Source of the DNA: Firmicutes bacterium UBA2598 | GTDB taxonomy: Bacteria; Bacillota; PH28-bin88 | Direction of reading: 5' to 3' | DNA length: 46,998 nt | NCBI GenBank assembly: GCA_002339345.1 | Contig: DDKM01000102.1 | Span: forward strand, 1-46,998 | Part shown: in pieces, positions 25,149 to 34,554 of the stretch | Layout of the letters: every line of letters begins with the position of its first letter | How positions within the stretch are numbered: position 1 is the first letter of the stretch | The notes under the pieces: generated by a model | The model's input: the letters and a program-made list of their open reading frames with translations, nothing else | What the model was told of the DNA's origin: nothing | Databases searched by the model: none | Program-made: the position numbers and the translations under genes

Positions 25149-26900
25149 CTATACCACATACCCGCCCGCTTCCAGCACCCGGGCGGCGATACGGCGGCGA
25201 ATATCCACTCCGTTCACCGGGTTATAGCGGATCAGCCTTTTCAGAGCGGCCAGGTTGGTACGCAATTCATCCCCCTCTGCCATGGCGGCCAGGGCCTCCC
25301 GCCCCGCACCTTCCACCAGGGGTATGGCGTCATTGAAGTATGCCAGCACCATATCCACTTTGGCGGCAGCCTTTGCTTCACCCACTGCAGACACGGCCTT
25401 TTTAGCCCGCAGCAGAGCGCTCTCCATGGCATAGACCTGGATGACCATATCCGCCAACAGCCCCAGGATTTCCTGCTGGCGCTCCAGTTTCTCCATGTAT
25501 TTCTGGGCGGCAATACCAGCCACCATCAGGGTGGCCTTTTTGGCTCCCTCCAGGGCCTTGACCTGTTCCCCGAAGAGGGCGGTGTCGGTACTGAAGGAAG
25601 GCATCGTGTTCAGCAGGTCCTTAGCTACCTGCTGGGCAGCCTGCACCAGGGGCAAATGTCCCTTCATGGCCCGGCGGAACAGGGTTCCGGGGATGAGTAG
25701 CCGGTTCACCTCATTGGTACCCTCGAAGATGCGGTTGATGCGGGAATCGCGGTAGAACCGCTCCACCGGGTACTCCTGGCTGTAACCGTATCCCCCGTAA
25801 ATCTGCACCCCTTCGTCCACGGCATAATCCAGTGCCTCGGAGGAAAAGACCTTGTTGATGGAACACTCCACCGCATACTCCTCGATGCGGTTTACCTTTT
25901 CCCGGTCATCGTCCACCCCCACCAGGGCTTCATCCATCAGACCGGCACTACGGTAAGCCATACTTTCCGTCACATAACCCAGGGTGGCCATGCGGGCCAG
26001 CTTTTCCTGGATCAGCCCGAAGCTGGCGATGGGTACCCCGAACTGGTAGCGCTCCTGGGCATATCGGACGGCGTACTGCAAAACACCCTTGATGGAGCCC
26101 ACACACCCGCCGGCCAGTTTGTGCCGGCCCACGTTCAGGATATTAAAGGCCACCACATGGCCCCGGCCCACCTCGCCCAGCACGTTTTCCACCGGCACCT
26201 TGGCGTTTTCCAAAATCACACTCCTGGTGGAGGAACCCTTGATGCCCATTTTATGCTCCTCCGGCCCCAGGGACAGGCCTTCGGTATCCCTGTCCACAAT
26301 GAAGGCGGTGAACTTTTCCCCGTCCACCTTGGCATAAACTATAAACACATCGGCAAAACCGGCGTTGGTGATGAACTGCTTGGTGCCGTTCAATATGTAA
26401 TACTTGCCGCAGTCGCTCAACACCGCCTTGGTTTTGGCGGACAGGGCATCGGAGCCGGAGCCCGGCTCGGTCAGGGCATAGGCGGCCAGCAGTTCACCGG
26501 AAGCCAGCCCGGGAAGATACTTGGCCTTTTGCTCCGGGTTGCCGAAATATACAATGGGCAGGGTGCCGATGCCAGTATGGGCGGAAAAGCTCACGATAAA
26601 GGAACAACCACCGGCCATGGCCTCCGCCACCAGGGTGGAGGTGACCTTGTCCAGGCCCATCCCTCCGTATTTCTCCGGCACATCCACCGACAAAAGCCCC
26701 AGTTCCCCCGCTTCCTTCATCAAAGCCGGCGTGGGTCCGGGCAAGTTGGCTTCTATCTCCGGCAGGCGCGGCTCCACCTTTTCCTTCACGAAATCAAAAG
26801 CAGTCCCATAGATCATCCGCTGTTCATCGGTAAAATCCTCGGGTGTGAACACCTGAGCCGGGTCGGTTTCCTGGATGAGAAAACTGCCTCCCTTGATCAC
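25149..26900 (-). CDS. fadE: Acyl-CoA dehydrogenase
   Basis: 583-residue FAD enzyme doing the first step of fatty acid beta-oxidation, longer than the common ~380-residue type and similar in layout to B. subtilis FadE, including the KGGSFLI opening. Motifs: YALTEPGSGSDA (FAD/substrate), FITNAGFADVFIVYAK, and the catalytic region YGGYGYSQEYPVERFYRD with RINRIFEGTNEVNR. A C-terminal helical extension of ~170 residues is present. GTG at 26900 has AGGAGG nine bases upstream; the GTG 21 bases earlier has no site. It lies 30 bases after fadA. Confidence 0.94.
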   Translation of the reverse strand: MIKGGSFLIQETDPAQVFTPEDFTDEQRMIYGTAFDFVKEKVEPRLPEIEANLPGPTPALMKEAGELGLLSVDVPEKYGGMGLDKVTSTLVAEAMAGGCSFIVSFSAHTGIGTLPIVYFGNPEQKAKYLPGLASGELLAAYALTEPGSGSDALSAKTKAVLSDCGKYYILNGTKQFITNAGFADVFIVYAKVDGEKFTAFIVDRDTEGLSLGPEEHKMGIKGSSTRSVILENAKVPVENVLGEVGRGHVVAFNILNVGRHKLAGGCVGSIKGVLQYAVRYAQERYQFGVPIASFGLIQEKLARMATLGYVTESMAYRSAGLMDEALVGVDDDREKVNRIEEYAVECSINKVFSSEALDYAVDEGVQIYGGYGYSQEYPVERFYRDSRINRIFEGTNEVNRLLIPGTLFRRAMKGHLPLVQAAQQVAKDLLNTMPSFSTDTALFGEQVKALEGAKKATLMVAGIAAQKYMEKLERQQEILGLLADMVIQVYAMESALLRAKKAVSAVGEAKAAAKVDMVLAYFNDAIPLVEGAGREALAAMAEGDELRTNLAALKRLIRYNPVNGVDIRRRIAARVLEAGGYVV

Positions 26901-26930
26901 CTTGGCTTCCCTCCTGTTCACCCAATTTGC

Positions 26931-28109
26931 TTAAACCCGTTCAAAAACACCAGCCGCTCCCATGCCGCCGCCGATACACATGCTGACCAGGCCGTAACGC
27001 GCCTGCCGCCGCTCCATTTCATGCAAAAGGGTGGCGGTCAGCTTGCTGCCGGTACAGCCCAAGGGGTGACCAAGGGCGATGGCTCCACCGTTGACATTGA
27101 TGCGGCCGGGATCCAGTTCCAGCTGGCGGATTACCGCCAGGGCCTGGGCGGCAAAGGCTTCGTTCAATTCGATGAGGTCCAGGTCATCCCTGGTGATCCC
27201 CGCCAGTTTGAGGGCCTTGGGAATGGCCACCACCGGGCCGATGCCCATCACCTCCGGCTCCACACCGCCCACGGCAAAGGAGCGGAATACCGCCATTGGT
27301 TTGATGCCCAGCCGGGCCGCACGGCCCTCGGACATCACCACCACCGCCGATGCCCCGTCACTGGTCTGGGAGGAATTGCCCGCCGTAACGGTACCCCGGG
27401 CATGGAAGGCGGGTTTTAACTTGGCCAAGCCCTCCAAGGTGGTGTCCGGACGGACTCCCTCATCCACCTGGAACAGGGTTTCCCGGGTGACTATCCCCTG
27501 ACCCTCCAGCCAGCCCTTGTGCACCAGCGGCACCGGCACGATCTCCTGCTTGAAGGAGCCTTCGGCGATGGCCCGCGCCGCCCGCCGGTGGCTTTCCACA
27601 GCAAAGACATCCTGGTCCTCCCGGCTGACACCGTACTTGGACGCCACCCGCTCGGCGGTGAGGCCCATATTCAGGTAGGCCTGGGGCATCTTCTCCATCA
27701 GGTAGGGATTGGGGGTGAGCTTCAAACCGCCCATGGGCACAGCGCTCATACTCTCCACCCCGCCGGCCACCACCACCTCCGCCATGCCGCACATCACCTG
27801 TTGGGCCGCCAGGGCGATGGCCTGCAGCCCGGAGGAACAGAACCGGTTGACGGTCATCCCCGCCACCGATACAGGTAACCCCGCCCGCAGCACCACCATC
27901 CGGCCCAGATTCATACCCTGCTCCCCTTCTGGAAAGGAACACCCGATGATAACATCCTCCACTTCCGCCGGGTCCAGGTCTGGCACCCTGGCCAGGGCCT
28001 CCTTTACCACCAGGGCCCCCAGATCTTCCGGCCGTACATCCTTCAACGCCCCGCGGGGAGCCTTGCCCACTGGAGTACGCACCGCAGATACGATTACCGC
28101 TTGTTCCAC
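26931..28109 (-). CDS. fadA: Acetyl-CoA C-acyltransferase (3-ketoacyl-CoA thiolase)
   Basis: 392-residue thiolase that cleaves 3-ketoacyl-CoA with CoA, the last step of beta-oxidation. Active residues: nucleophilic Cys in VNRFCSSGLQAI, His in GHPLGCTG, second Cys in MCIGGGMGAAG. GTG at 28109 follows GGGGAGG by eight bases; the GTG at 28118 lies within that site. It starts 14 bases after fadN ends and is likely co-transcribed with it. Confidence 0.95.
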   Translation of the reverse strand: MEQAVIVSAVRTPVGKAPRGALKDVRPEDLGALVVKEALARVPDLDPAEVEDVIIGCSFPEGEQGMNLGRMVVLRAGLPVSVAGMTVNRFCSSGLQAIALAAQQVMCGMAEVVVAGGVESMSAVPMGGLKLTPNPYLMEKMPQAYLNMGLTAERVASKYGVSREDQDVFAVESHRRAARAIAEGSFKQEIVPVPLVHKGWLEGQGIVTRETLFQVDEGVRPDTTLEGLAKLKPAFHARGTVTAGNSSQTSDGASAVVVMSEGRAARLGIKPMAVFRSFAVGGVEPEVMGIGPVVAIPKALKLAGITRDDLDLIELNEAFAAQALAVIRQLELDPGRINVNGGAIALGHPLGCTGSKLTATLLHEMERRQARYGLVSMCIGGGMGAAGVFERV

Positions 28110-28123
28110 TTTTCCCACCTCCC

Positions 28124-30547
28124 CTAATTACGCAACGGTTTGCCGGTGGCCAGCATGTGCTGGATGCGCTGCTGGGTTTTAGGATGGCCCAACAGGCTGA
28201 CGAAGTGCTCCCGCTCCAGATCCAGGAGATACTGTTCCGTCACCACCGTCCCGGCGGTTACCGGGCCGCCGGTGAGCACCCGGGCCACCTTGCCGGCGAT
28301 GTGGGCATCGTATTCGCTGATGTACCCGCCCTCTTTGAGGGAGTAAATCAACAACTGCAGGTTGGCATAACCCTGTTCTCCCAGTACCGCCACCTTGGCT
28401 GGCTGGGGCGGGCGGTAGCCCTTACCAGCCAGTTCCAGCACCGCCTGTTTGGCATCATGGATCAGCCGGTCCGGATCCACCGAGATGCCGTCTATCTCCC
28501 GCAAATAGCCGATGCCTTTGGCCTCCGCCGCACTGGTGGACACCTTGGCAGTGGCGATGGCCTCAAAGGCCTTGGACACCAGGGGTTGGGGATCTACATG
28601 GAAGGGCACCTGGGTTCCCTGGGCCTTGGGCACCTTGGCCATGGCCCGCAGCAACATTTCCTTGCAGCCACCACCGGCGGGCAGCAGCCCCACACCCACC
28701 TCCACCAGGCCCATATAGGTTTCCGCTGCAGCTTGCACCCGGTCCGCAGACATGCAGTACTCACACCCACCGCCCAAAGCCATCTGGAAGGGCGCCGCCA
28801 CCACCGGTTTGTCGCAGAACTTTAACATCATCCCTGCTTGCTGGAAGTGGTGGACCATCAGGTGCAGGTCATCCCAGTTCTCGTCCTGGGCCTCCATCAA
28901 GATCAGGAACAGGTTCGCCCCGACGGAGAAGTTTTTACCCTGGTTACCCAGCACAAGACCCACAAAGTTGCGGGAAACCTCCTCCACCGAGTAGCGGATC
29001 ATCTCAATGATGTCGCCTCCGATGGCGTTCATTTTGGTGTGAAACTCCAGGCAGGCCACACCGTCCCCCAGATCGATGAGGCTGGCCCCGGTGTTCTGGC
29101 GGATAACCCTGTTGCCCTCTTTCAGTTCCTTCAAGTTGATGTATTCAGGGATGGGCACCAGTTCCTGATAACAGCCCTGGATGGGATTCCAAACATAACC
29201 CCGCCCGCCCTCTTTTTTATAAAAGGAGGAGCAACCGGCGGCCAGCATTTTGGTGACCCATTGGGGCAGGGTCTCCCCTTCCGCCTGCATGCGCTCCGCT
29301 GTGGCCTTCAAGCCCAGGGCGTCCCAGGCCTCAAAGGGACCCATTTCCCAGTTGAAGCCCCAGCGCATGGCCCGGTCCACACTGGGCAGGTCATCGGCGA
29401 TCTCCGGCACCTTGGCCGCGGAGTAAAGCAAGGTCTTTTTCATGATCTTCCACGCGAACTTGGCGGCGGCGTCATCGCCCCCCACCAGGGCCCGCAGGCG
29501 AGCTGGCAAACCTTCCGCCCCTTTGGCGGCCTCCAGGGAGCCGTACTTCACCTTGGCCTGGGGTTTGTATTCCATGGTACTGGCATCCAGGGAAAGAATC
29601 TCCTTGCCGCCGGGCCCGGTGGTCTTTTTGTAAAAGCCCTGGCCGGTCTTGTCACCCAGCCATCCCTTTTCCACCATGGCGGTGAGAAAGTCCGGCGGCA
29701 CAAACTCCGCCTTTTCCGCCGGGTCGCTTACTGCATCCCGCACATTGGCGGCCACGTGTAAAAGGGTATCCAGCCCCACCAGGTCCGCCGTCCGGAAGGA
29801 AGCGCTTTTGGGCCTGCCCATGGCCGGGCCGGTGATGGCATCCACCGCCTCCACCGTCAGGCCCTCCTCCGCCATGGCCCGGATGGTGGCCATCATGCCG
29901 AATACTCCGATGCGGTTGGCTACAAAGTTCGGGGTGTCCTTGGCCATGACCACGCCCTTGCCCAGTACCTGGCGGCAAAAGGCTTCCATTCCCTGCAGCA
30001 CTGCAGGCAGGGTGTCCGGACCGGGGATGATCTCCAGAAGGCGCATGTACCTGGGTGGGTTGAAGAAATGGGTGCCCAGGAAATGGCGGCGGAAATCCTC
30101 GCTGCGGCCTTCCGCCATGGCGGCAATGGAAATACCGGAGGTGTTGGAGCTGACGATGGTGCCGGGCCGGCGGTGTGCCTCCACCTTTTCGTACAAAGAG
30201 CGCTTGATGTCCAGCCGTTCTGTCACCACCTCGATGATCCAGTCCACCTGGGCCAGCACATCCATGTTGTCCTCAAAGTTGCCCACGGTGACCAGTTCGG
30301 CAGCTTCCGGCGCATAAAAGGCGGCAGGTTTGGCCTTCAGCGCCCTTTCCTTGCCCTGGGCAGCCAGGCGGTTGCGCACCACGGGGGATGCCAGGGACAG
30401 CCCCTTGGCCTCCTCCTCCGGGGTCAGCCGGGGCGGCACAATGTCCAGCAGGTAGCAGGGTATGCCCACATTGGCCAAATGGGCGGCGATCCCCGCTCCC
30501 ATTACCCCCGCTCCCAGAACCGCCACCTTGCGGATGTTGGGTAACAT
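28124..30547 (-). CDS. fadN: 3-hydroxyacyl-CoA dehydrogenase / enoyl-CoA hydratase fusion
   Basis: 807-residue bifunctional beta-oxidation enzyme of the Bacillus FadN type. The N-terminal NAD-binding dehydrogenase begins VAVLGAGVMGAGIAAHLAN; HFFNPP and KDTPNFVANRIG mark its active region. The crotonase-like hydratase domain follows after residue ~480 with NFSVGANLFLIL and APFQMALGGGCE. Gene order is dehydrogenase then hydratase, as in FadN, the reverse of E. coli FadB. ATG at 30547 follows GGGAGG. First gene of fadN-fadA-fadE, with a promoter and FadR-type operator immediately upstream. Confidence 0.95.
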   Translation of the reverse strand: MLPNIRKVAVLGAGVMGAGIAAHLANVGIPCYLLDIVPPRLTPEEEAKGLSLASPVVRNRLAAQGKERALKAKPAAFYAPEAAELVTVGNFEDNMDVLAQVDWIIEVVTERLDIKRSLYEKVEAHRRPGTIVSSNTSGISIAAMAEGRSEDFRRHFLGTHFFNPPRYMRLLEIIPGPDTLPAVLQGMEAFCRQVLGKGVVMAKDTPNFVANRIGVFGMMATIRAMAEEGLTVEAVDAITGPAMGRPKSASFRTADLVGLDTLLHVAANVRDAVSDPAEKAEFVPPDFLTAMVEKGWLGDKTGQGFYKKTTGPGGKEILSLDASTMEYKPQAKVKYGSLEAAKGAEGLPARLRALVGGDDAAAKFAWKIMKKTLLYSAAKVPEIADDLPSVDRAMRWGFNWEMGPFEAWDALGLKATAERMQAEGETLPQWVTKMLAAGCSSFYKKEGGRGYVWNPIQGCYQELVPIPEYINLKELKEGNRVIRQNTGASLIDLGDGVACLEFHTKMNAIGGDIIEMIRYSVEEVSRNFVGLVLGNQGKNFSVGANLFLILMEAQDENWDDLHLMVHHFQQAGMMLKFCDKPVVAAPFQMALGGGCEYCMSADRVQAAAETYMGLVEVGVGLLPAGGGCKEMLLRAMAKVPKAQGTQVPFHVDPQPLVSKAFEAIATAKVSTSAAEAKGIGYLREIDGISVDPDRLIHDAKQAVLELAGKGYRPPQPAKVAVLGEQGYANLQLLIYSLKEGGYISEYDAHIAGKVARVLTGGPVTAGTVVTEQYLLDLEREHFVSLLGHPKTQQRIQHMLATGKPLRN

Positions 30548-30575
30548 CAATTCTCCTCCCCTCTCCAAAGGAAAA

Positions 30576-30593
30576 TGAATGATTATTCACTCA
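30576..30593 (-). promoter_or_regulatory. FadR-type operator
   Basis: The 18-base sequence read on the minus strand, TGAGTGAATAATCATTCA, differs by one base from the B. subtilis FadR (TetR-family) box TGAATGANTANTCATTCA. It lies between the -10 element and the fadN start, covering the expected start of transcription, so a repressor bound there would block transcription until long-chain acyl-CoA releases it. No fadR gene is in the window. Confidence 0.8.
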
Positions 30594-30599
30594 CATATT

Positions 30600-30628
30600 A
30601 TTATGGTTGAGGCTGATAAGCATGTCAA
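30600..30628 (-). promoter_or_regulatory. Sigma-A promoter of fadN-fadA-fadE
   Basis: On the minus strand TTGACA, 17 bases, CATAAT: a perfect -35, an ideal spacer and a five-of-six -10. Confidence 0.85.
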
Positions 30629-31043
30629 TGCCCTGGCATTCCAGCCGCCGCCGGCCTGCCGCTCAACCCCTGTACATGGCCCTTTGCCAGCTGTTTTAGG
30701 CCTTTTGCCAGAATTGCACCACGTCCCCTCTGCCCTTCGCCCAATTCTAATAACCATTTACAACCGTTTTTCTCCCAGAAGCAGTTCATTTTATACCTGT
30801 CACCTTGTCAACGGCTGCATCCGGCACACCCCCAAGTGGCGGCCACCATGGAAAAACTCAAGGAGAATTTTGCCAGGATTGGTGCCAGGAAGCCGGAATA
30901 CTGACCCCCGGAAAAACCAGGGTGCCCTGTCAACCCTTTCATTCCGGGGGTTTTGCATCAGGGAAAGAGTTTCATGATAAGATAGAGTTAATATGGTGAA
31001 TACAATGGTCGGTGAGGAAAACCGATAGGCGAGGTGGATTGGG
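30629..31043. other. Intergenic region between fadN and the radical SAM gene
   Basis: About 415 bases without a recognised gene. It contains a 19-codon ATG frame at 30849 with no ribosome site and a terminator-like structure at 30904. No further structure was seen. Confidence 0.6.
30904..30954 (+). terminator. Nested hairpin terminator or attenuator upstream of the radical SAM gene
   Basis: CCCCCGGAA pairs with TTCCGGGGG over nine bases; inside the loop CAGGG/CCCTG forms a second hairpin; TTTT follows on the plus strand. Nothing is coded upstream on the plus strand, so it may be a leader attenuator. Confidence 0.55.
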
Positions 31044-31964
31044 ATGGGCGGTAATGCCAGTAATCAATATCCGGCCTACCGGCAACTGGGGGTAGCCGTG
31101 TTGCGGGAAAGGGCCCAAGGGGCCCGGGAACGGCTTACCGCTTGTAACCTTTGCCCCCACCGGTGCGGGGTCAACCGGCTGGAGGGTGAGCTTGGTATCT
31201 GCCGTGCAGGGGAATGGGCACTGGTATCTGACTACGGACCCCACTTCGGTGAGGAGGCTCCCCTGGTGGGCCGGGGCGGGTCCGGTACCATTTTCTTCGC
31301 CTACTGCAACATGAAGTGCGTGTTTTGCCAGAACTGTGAAATCTCCTGGGGTGGTGCCGGCGAGAAGGTAAGCACCGAGGGATTGGCAGAGATCATGCTT
31401 GGACTGCAGCGGCGGGGATGTGAGAATATCAACCTGGTCACCCCTACCCATTTTGTTCCCCCAATCCTGGCAGCCCTGGCGGAAGCATGTGACAACGGCC
31501 TGCACCTGCCCCTGGTGTACAACTGCGGCGGCTATGAAGCCATGGAAACCCTGGCCCTTTTGGATGGGGTGGTGGACATTTACATGCCGGATTTCAAGTA
31601 TAACAGCGGCGAAATTGCCGGCATGTATTCCGGCGCCAGCGATTACCCCGACCGGGTAAAGGAAGCCATCCAGGAAATGTACCGGCAGGTGGGGGACCTG
31701 GTGGTGAATGAGCGGGGTGTGGCCATTCGGGGCCTTTTGGTTCGTCATCTGGTGCTGCCGCAAGACCTGGCGGGTACAGCGGAAATCATGGCCTTCCTGG
31801 CGGAAGAAATATCACCCCAAACCTTTGTCAACGTAATGGATCAGTACTACCCGGCATACAGGGCACACCGTTATCCGCCCCTTAACCGGCGAACCACCCG
31901 GGAGGAAATCCGAAAGGCCATGGCCGCCGCCCGCCGGCATGGCCTGCGGATCTACCGGGATTAG
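31044..31964 (+). CDS. PflX-like radical SAM protein (COG1313 type)
   Basis: 306-residue radical SAM protein related to pyruvate formate-lyase activating enzymes. An N-terminal Cys-rich stretch (CNLCPHRCGVNR; GICRAG) precedes the radical SAM cluster motif CNMKCVFCQNCEISW; later segments include YNCGGYEAME, DIYMPDFKY and RHLVLP. The substrate of this subgroup is not established. ATG at 31044 has GAGGTGG upstream. Transcribed opposite to its neighbours, no partner glycyl-radical enzyme nearby. Confidence 0.88.
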   Translation: MGGNASNQYPAYRQLGVAVLRERAQGARERLTACNLCPHRCGVNRLEGELGICRAGEWALVSDYGPHFGEEAPLVGRGGSGTIFFAYCNMKCVFCQNCEISWGGAGEKVSTEGLAEIMLGLQRRGCENINLVTPTHFVPPILAALAEACDNGLHLPLVYNCGGYEAMETLALLDGVVDIYMPDFKYNSGEIAGMYSGASDYPDRVKEAIQEMYRQVGDLVVNERGVAIRGLLVRHLVLPQDLAGTAEIMAFLAEEISPQTFVNVMDQYYPAYRAHRYPPLNRRTTREEIRKAMAAARRHGLRIYRD

Positions 31965-32065
31965 CCGGGGGAAATGGGGTCACCGCCGCCGGCCGGTAAC
32001 CACGGGTACACAGCCCTAGAACGCGTCCCAGGGAGATCCGGTGTTCCGCCGCGATTTCTTGGAAT

Positions 32066-32983
32066 TTATTTAGTTTGTAATCGCCGGGCCAGGCAGGCCA
32101 GGGCGATGGAAGCAAGTTTGCCCTGGGCGGTATCCGCCCTGGAATTCAGCACTACCGGCACCCGGGCACCCAGTACCACCCCGGCCATCACCCCCCCGGC
32201 AAAATACATGATGGATTTACCCAGGATGTTACCGGACTCGATATCCGGCACCAACAGGAGATCCGCCCGGCCCGCCACTCGGCTGTCGATGCCCTTGATG
32301 CGCGCCGCTTTGGCACTGACGGCAATATCCAGGGGCATGGGGCCCTCCACCAGGGCTGTTCCAAAAACCCCTGCAGCACCCATTTCCGCCAGCTGCCTTG
32401 CCTCCACCGTGACCGGCATCTTGGGGTTGACCTGCTCATTGGCGGACAGCACCGCCACCGCGGGCTGCCCGATGCCCAGGGCGGACAGGAACTCCACCGC
32501 ATTGTGCAAAATCTCCACCTTGGTATCCAGACTGGGAGCGATGTTGATCCCGCCATCTGTCAAAAACAGCAGCCTTGGATAGCCGGGTACTTGATATGCT
32601 GCCAAGTGGCTGACCACCCGGCCGGTGCGCAGACCGTGCTCGGCAGCCAGCAGTGCCCGCATGAAGTCGGAGGTATTGACATTACCCTTGACCAGCACCT
32701 CGGCCTGACCCTCTCCCACCAGGCGGGCGGCGGTATGGGCAGCCTGTACCGGATCGGGCTGGTGAATGATCCTCTGCTGGGCAAGGTTCATCTCCAGCCG
32801 TTCCGCCATGGCGGTGATGGCTTCCCGGTCACCAACCAGAATGGAACTAATCAGGCCAGCCTCAGCGGCTTCCTGTATCGCCTTCAGGGTTTGGGGGTCG
32901 CCGGCCGCCGCCACCGCTGCCGGAACCGGCAGGTGGGATCGCAGGGTGTGCATCACTTGTTGATAGTTTGTGTACAATTTCAT
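32066..32983 (-). CDS. ptb: Phosphate butyryltransferase
   Basis: 305-residue enzyme of the phosphate acetyl/butyryltransferase family, converting acyl-CoA and phosphate to acyl phosphate and CoA. Motifs: VLVKGNVNTSDFMRALL, FLTDGGINIAPSLDTKVEI, LSANEQVNPKMPVT, DLLLVPDIESGNILGKSIMYFAGG. It lies ~65 bases below butyrate kinase, its pathway partner. Together they can make ATP from butyryl-CoA or branched acyl-CoA; with the fad genes this gives a short-chain exit. Confidence 0.93.
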   Translation of the reverse strand: MKLYTNYQQVMHTLRSHLPVPAAVAAAGDPQTLKAIQEAAEAGLISSILVGDREAITAMAERLEMNLAQQRIIHQPDPVQAAHTAARLVGEGQAEVLVKGNVNTSDFMRALLAAEHGLRTGRVVSHLAAYQVPGYPRLLFLTDGGINIAPSLDTKVEILHNAVEFLSALGIGQPAVAVLSANEQVNPKMPVTVEARQLAEMGAAGVFGTALVEGPMPLDIAVSAKAARIKGIDSRVAGRADLLLVPDIESGNILGKSIMYFAGGVMAGVVLGARVPVVLNSRADTAQGKLASIALACLARRLQTK

Positions 32984-33049
32984 AACGCTCCCATGCTGCT
33001 CTGCTTTAAGGCTTCCTCAACTAGCTCCCAGCACCGGTACTTCCCCAAA

Positions 33050-34132
33050 TCAATAATCCATGGCCTCCTCCTCACCAAGGAGTACCCGGTAGGCTCCCTG
33101 GGCCAGGGAGGGCAGTTCATCCTCCCCCGGCACCACCACCACCGGGGCAATGAAGGACACCCGGGGGATAATGTGATCAATAAAATAATCACTATGGGCC
33201 ATGGCCCCGGTCAGCACTATCCTGTCCACCTCGCCCGCCAGCACCGCCGCCATGGCACCGATTTCTTTGGCTACCTGGTAGGCCATGGCCCGGATGACCA
33301 GGTCCGCCTCAGTATCCCCGGACCGGGCCCGGCTGACCGCCTCCTCCAGGTCCTTGGTGCCCAAATAGGCATACATACCCCCTTCTCCAGCCACCTTGCG
33401 GAGCATTTCCCGCTCAGTGTAGCGGCCGGAATAGCACAGCCTGACCAGTTCCGTAGCCGGCAGGGTACCGGTCCGTTCCGGAGAAAAGGGGCCTTCATTC
33501 AGGGCGTTGTTTACATCCACCATCCGGCCCCTTCGGTGGGGCACCACCGATATACCACTACCCAGGTGGGCCACCACAAAATTGACTTCCCGGTAATGCC
33601 GGCCCATCCGGGCGGCTACCTGTCGGGCCACCGCCTTCATGTTCAGGGCATGGGACAGGCTATGGCGCGGCAAATCCGGCAATCCCGACAGCCGGGCGAC
33701 ATCATCCATCTCATCCACCGATACCGGATCCACAATAAAGGACGGAATGGACAATGGTTCTGCCAGCCGGTGGGCCATGAGGGCCCCCAGGTTGGAAGCA
33801 TGTTCCCCCCGCCGGGCCTCCCATAAATCTGCCAGCATGGCTTCATTCACCCTGTACGTACCGCCGGCCAGGGGTTTTAGCAACCCGCCCCTCCCCGCCA
33901 CCGCCGCCAGGTGATCGAGGTTAAAGGCCACGTCCGCCAGCGCCCCGGTAACCGCCTGCAGGCGGAATTCCAACTGGTCCACCACCTTAGGATACCGCTC
34001 CAGGTCAGCAGGAGAATGCCGGACGGTACGGACCAGCACTTCCCTGACTTCCCTACCTTCCCCGACAAACACCCCAAACTTGGTGGAGGTGTTACCAGGG
34101 TTGATGGACAGAATATAAGCCCTTTGCTGCAA
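33050..34132 (-). CDS. buk: Butyrate kinase
   Basis: 360-residue acetate/butyrate kinase-fold enzyme making ATP from acyl phosphate. Seen: LSINPGNTSTKFGVF phosphate loop, AVAGRGGLLKPL, SHALNMKAVAR, VVAHLGSGISVVPH, VLTGAMAHSDYF. TTG at 34132 follows GGAGGG by seven bases; the upstream ATG in the same frame lacks a site. Genes in the order buk-ptb, whereas many clostridia have ptb-buk. Confidence 0.93.
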   Translation of the reverse strand: MQQRAYILSINPGNTSTKFGVFVGEGREVREVLVRTVRHSPADLERYPKVVDQLEFRLQAVTGALADVAFNLDHLAAVAGRGGLLKPLAGGTYRVNEAMLADLWEARRGEHASNLGALMAHRLAEPLSIPSFIVDPVSVDEMDDVARLSGLPDLPRHSLSHALNMKAVARQVAARMGRHYREVNFVVAHLGSGISVVPHRRGRMVDVNNALNEGPFSPERTGTLPATELVRLCYSGRYTEREMLRKVAGEGGMYAYLGTKDLEEAVSRARSGDTEADLVIRAMAYQVAKEIGAMAAVLAGEVDRIVLTGAMAHSDYFIDHIIPRVSFIAPVVVVPGEDELPSLAQGAYRVLLGEEEAMDY

Positions 34133-34258
34133 AACAAATCCCTCCATTTATCTGAACAGCCGCCTGCCCAGCCAGGGCTGGGCCGCGTCCACCGACCACT
34201 ACAACCGGCATCTTTCCACCACCCTGTCCTGTTAATCATAAAACAACGCCATTACACG

Positions 34259-34282
34259 AAAAAACCCGCTCCCGGGAGCGGG
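34259..34282 (-). terminator. Rho-independent terminator after tatA
   Basis: On the minus strand CCCGCTCCC pairs with GGGAGCGGG, then TTTTTT. Confidence 0.93.
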
Positions 34283-34290
34283 TGTCGAAG

Positions 34291-34494
34291 TTATTCAGCC
34301 TTGGGCGGCTTGGGTTCCTCCTTCTGATCCTTTTCTTCCGTATCCGAACCGCCGGTAGCCTTTTTAAATTCTTTCAGGCTGCTGCCAATGGCCTTGCCGA
34401 TACCTGGCAGCTTGCCTGGACCAAAAATCACCAGCACTATGACTAAAACTAAAATTAGTTCCCAGGGACCAAATTGCGGTATGAGCCCAAACAA
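34291..34494 (-). CDS. tatA: TatA/E-type twin-arginine translocase subunit
   Basis: 67-residue protein: short outside N-terminus, one membrane helix (WELILVLVIVLVIFGPGKLP with the FGPGKLP hinge), amphipathic helix (GIGKAIGSSLKEFKKA), acidic-basic tail. It forms the pore of the Tat pathway, needed here for NapA and the Rieske protein. TTG at 34494 follows GGAGG by eight bases. No tatC in the window. Confidence 0.93.
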   Translation of the reverse strand: MFGLIPQFGPWELILVLVIVLVIFGPGKLPGIGKAIGSSLKEFKKATGGSDTEEKDQKEEPKPPKAE

Positions 34495-34554
34495 AACCCT
34501 CACCTCCAGGTGTTGTGTTTCGACAGGAAGGACATTTCTCCTGCTGGATGTTGC

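Noticed and set aside
26121..27419. 432-codon plus-strand open frame
   Set aside because: Lies fully opposite fadE and fadA, His/Gly-rich with no motif; an antisense shadow of GC-rich coding DNA.
30849..30905. Short ATG frame of 18 residues before the PflX-like gene
   Set aside because: No ribosome site and no other support; could be chance.
31882..32115. 77-codon minus-strand frame between the radical SAM and ptb genes
   Set aside because: Overlaps both genes in other frames; one helical segment looks protein-like but there is no start site.
32504..33826. 440-codon plus-strand open frame
   Set aside because: Opposite ptb and buk, both of which have clear catalytic motifs; no ribosome site.
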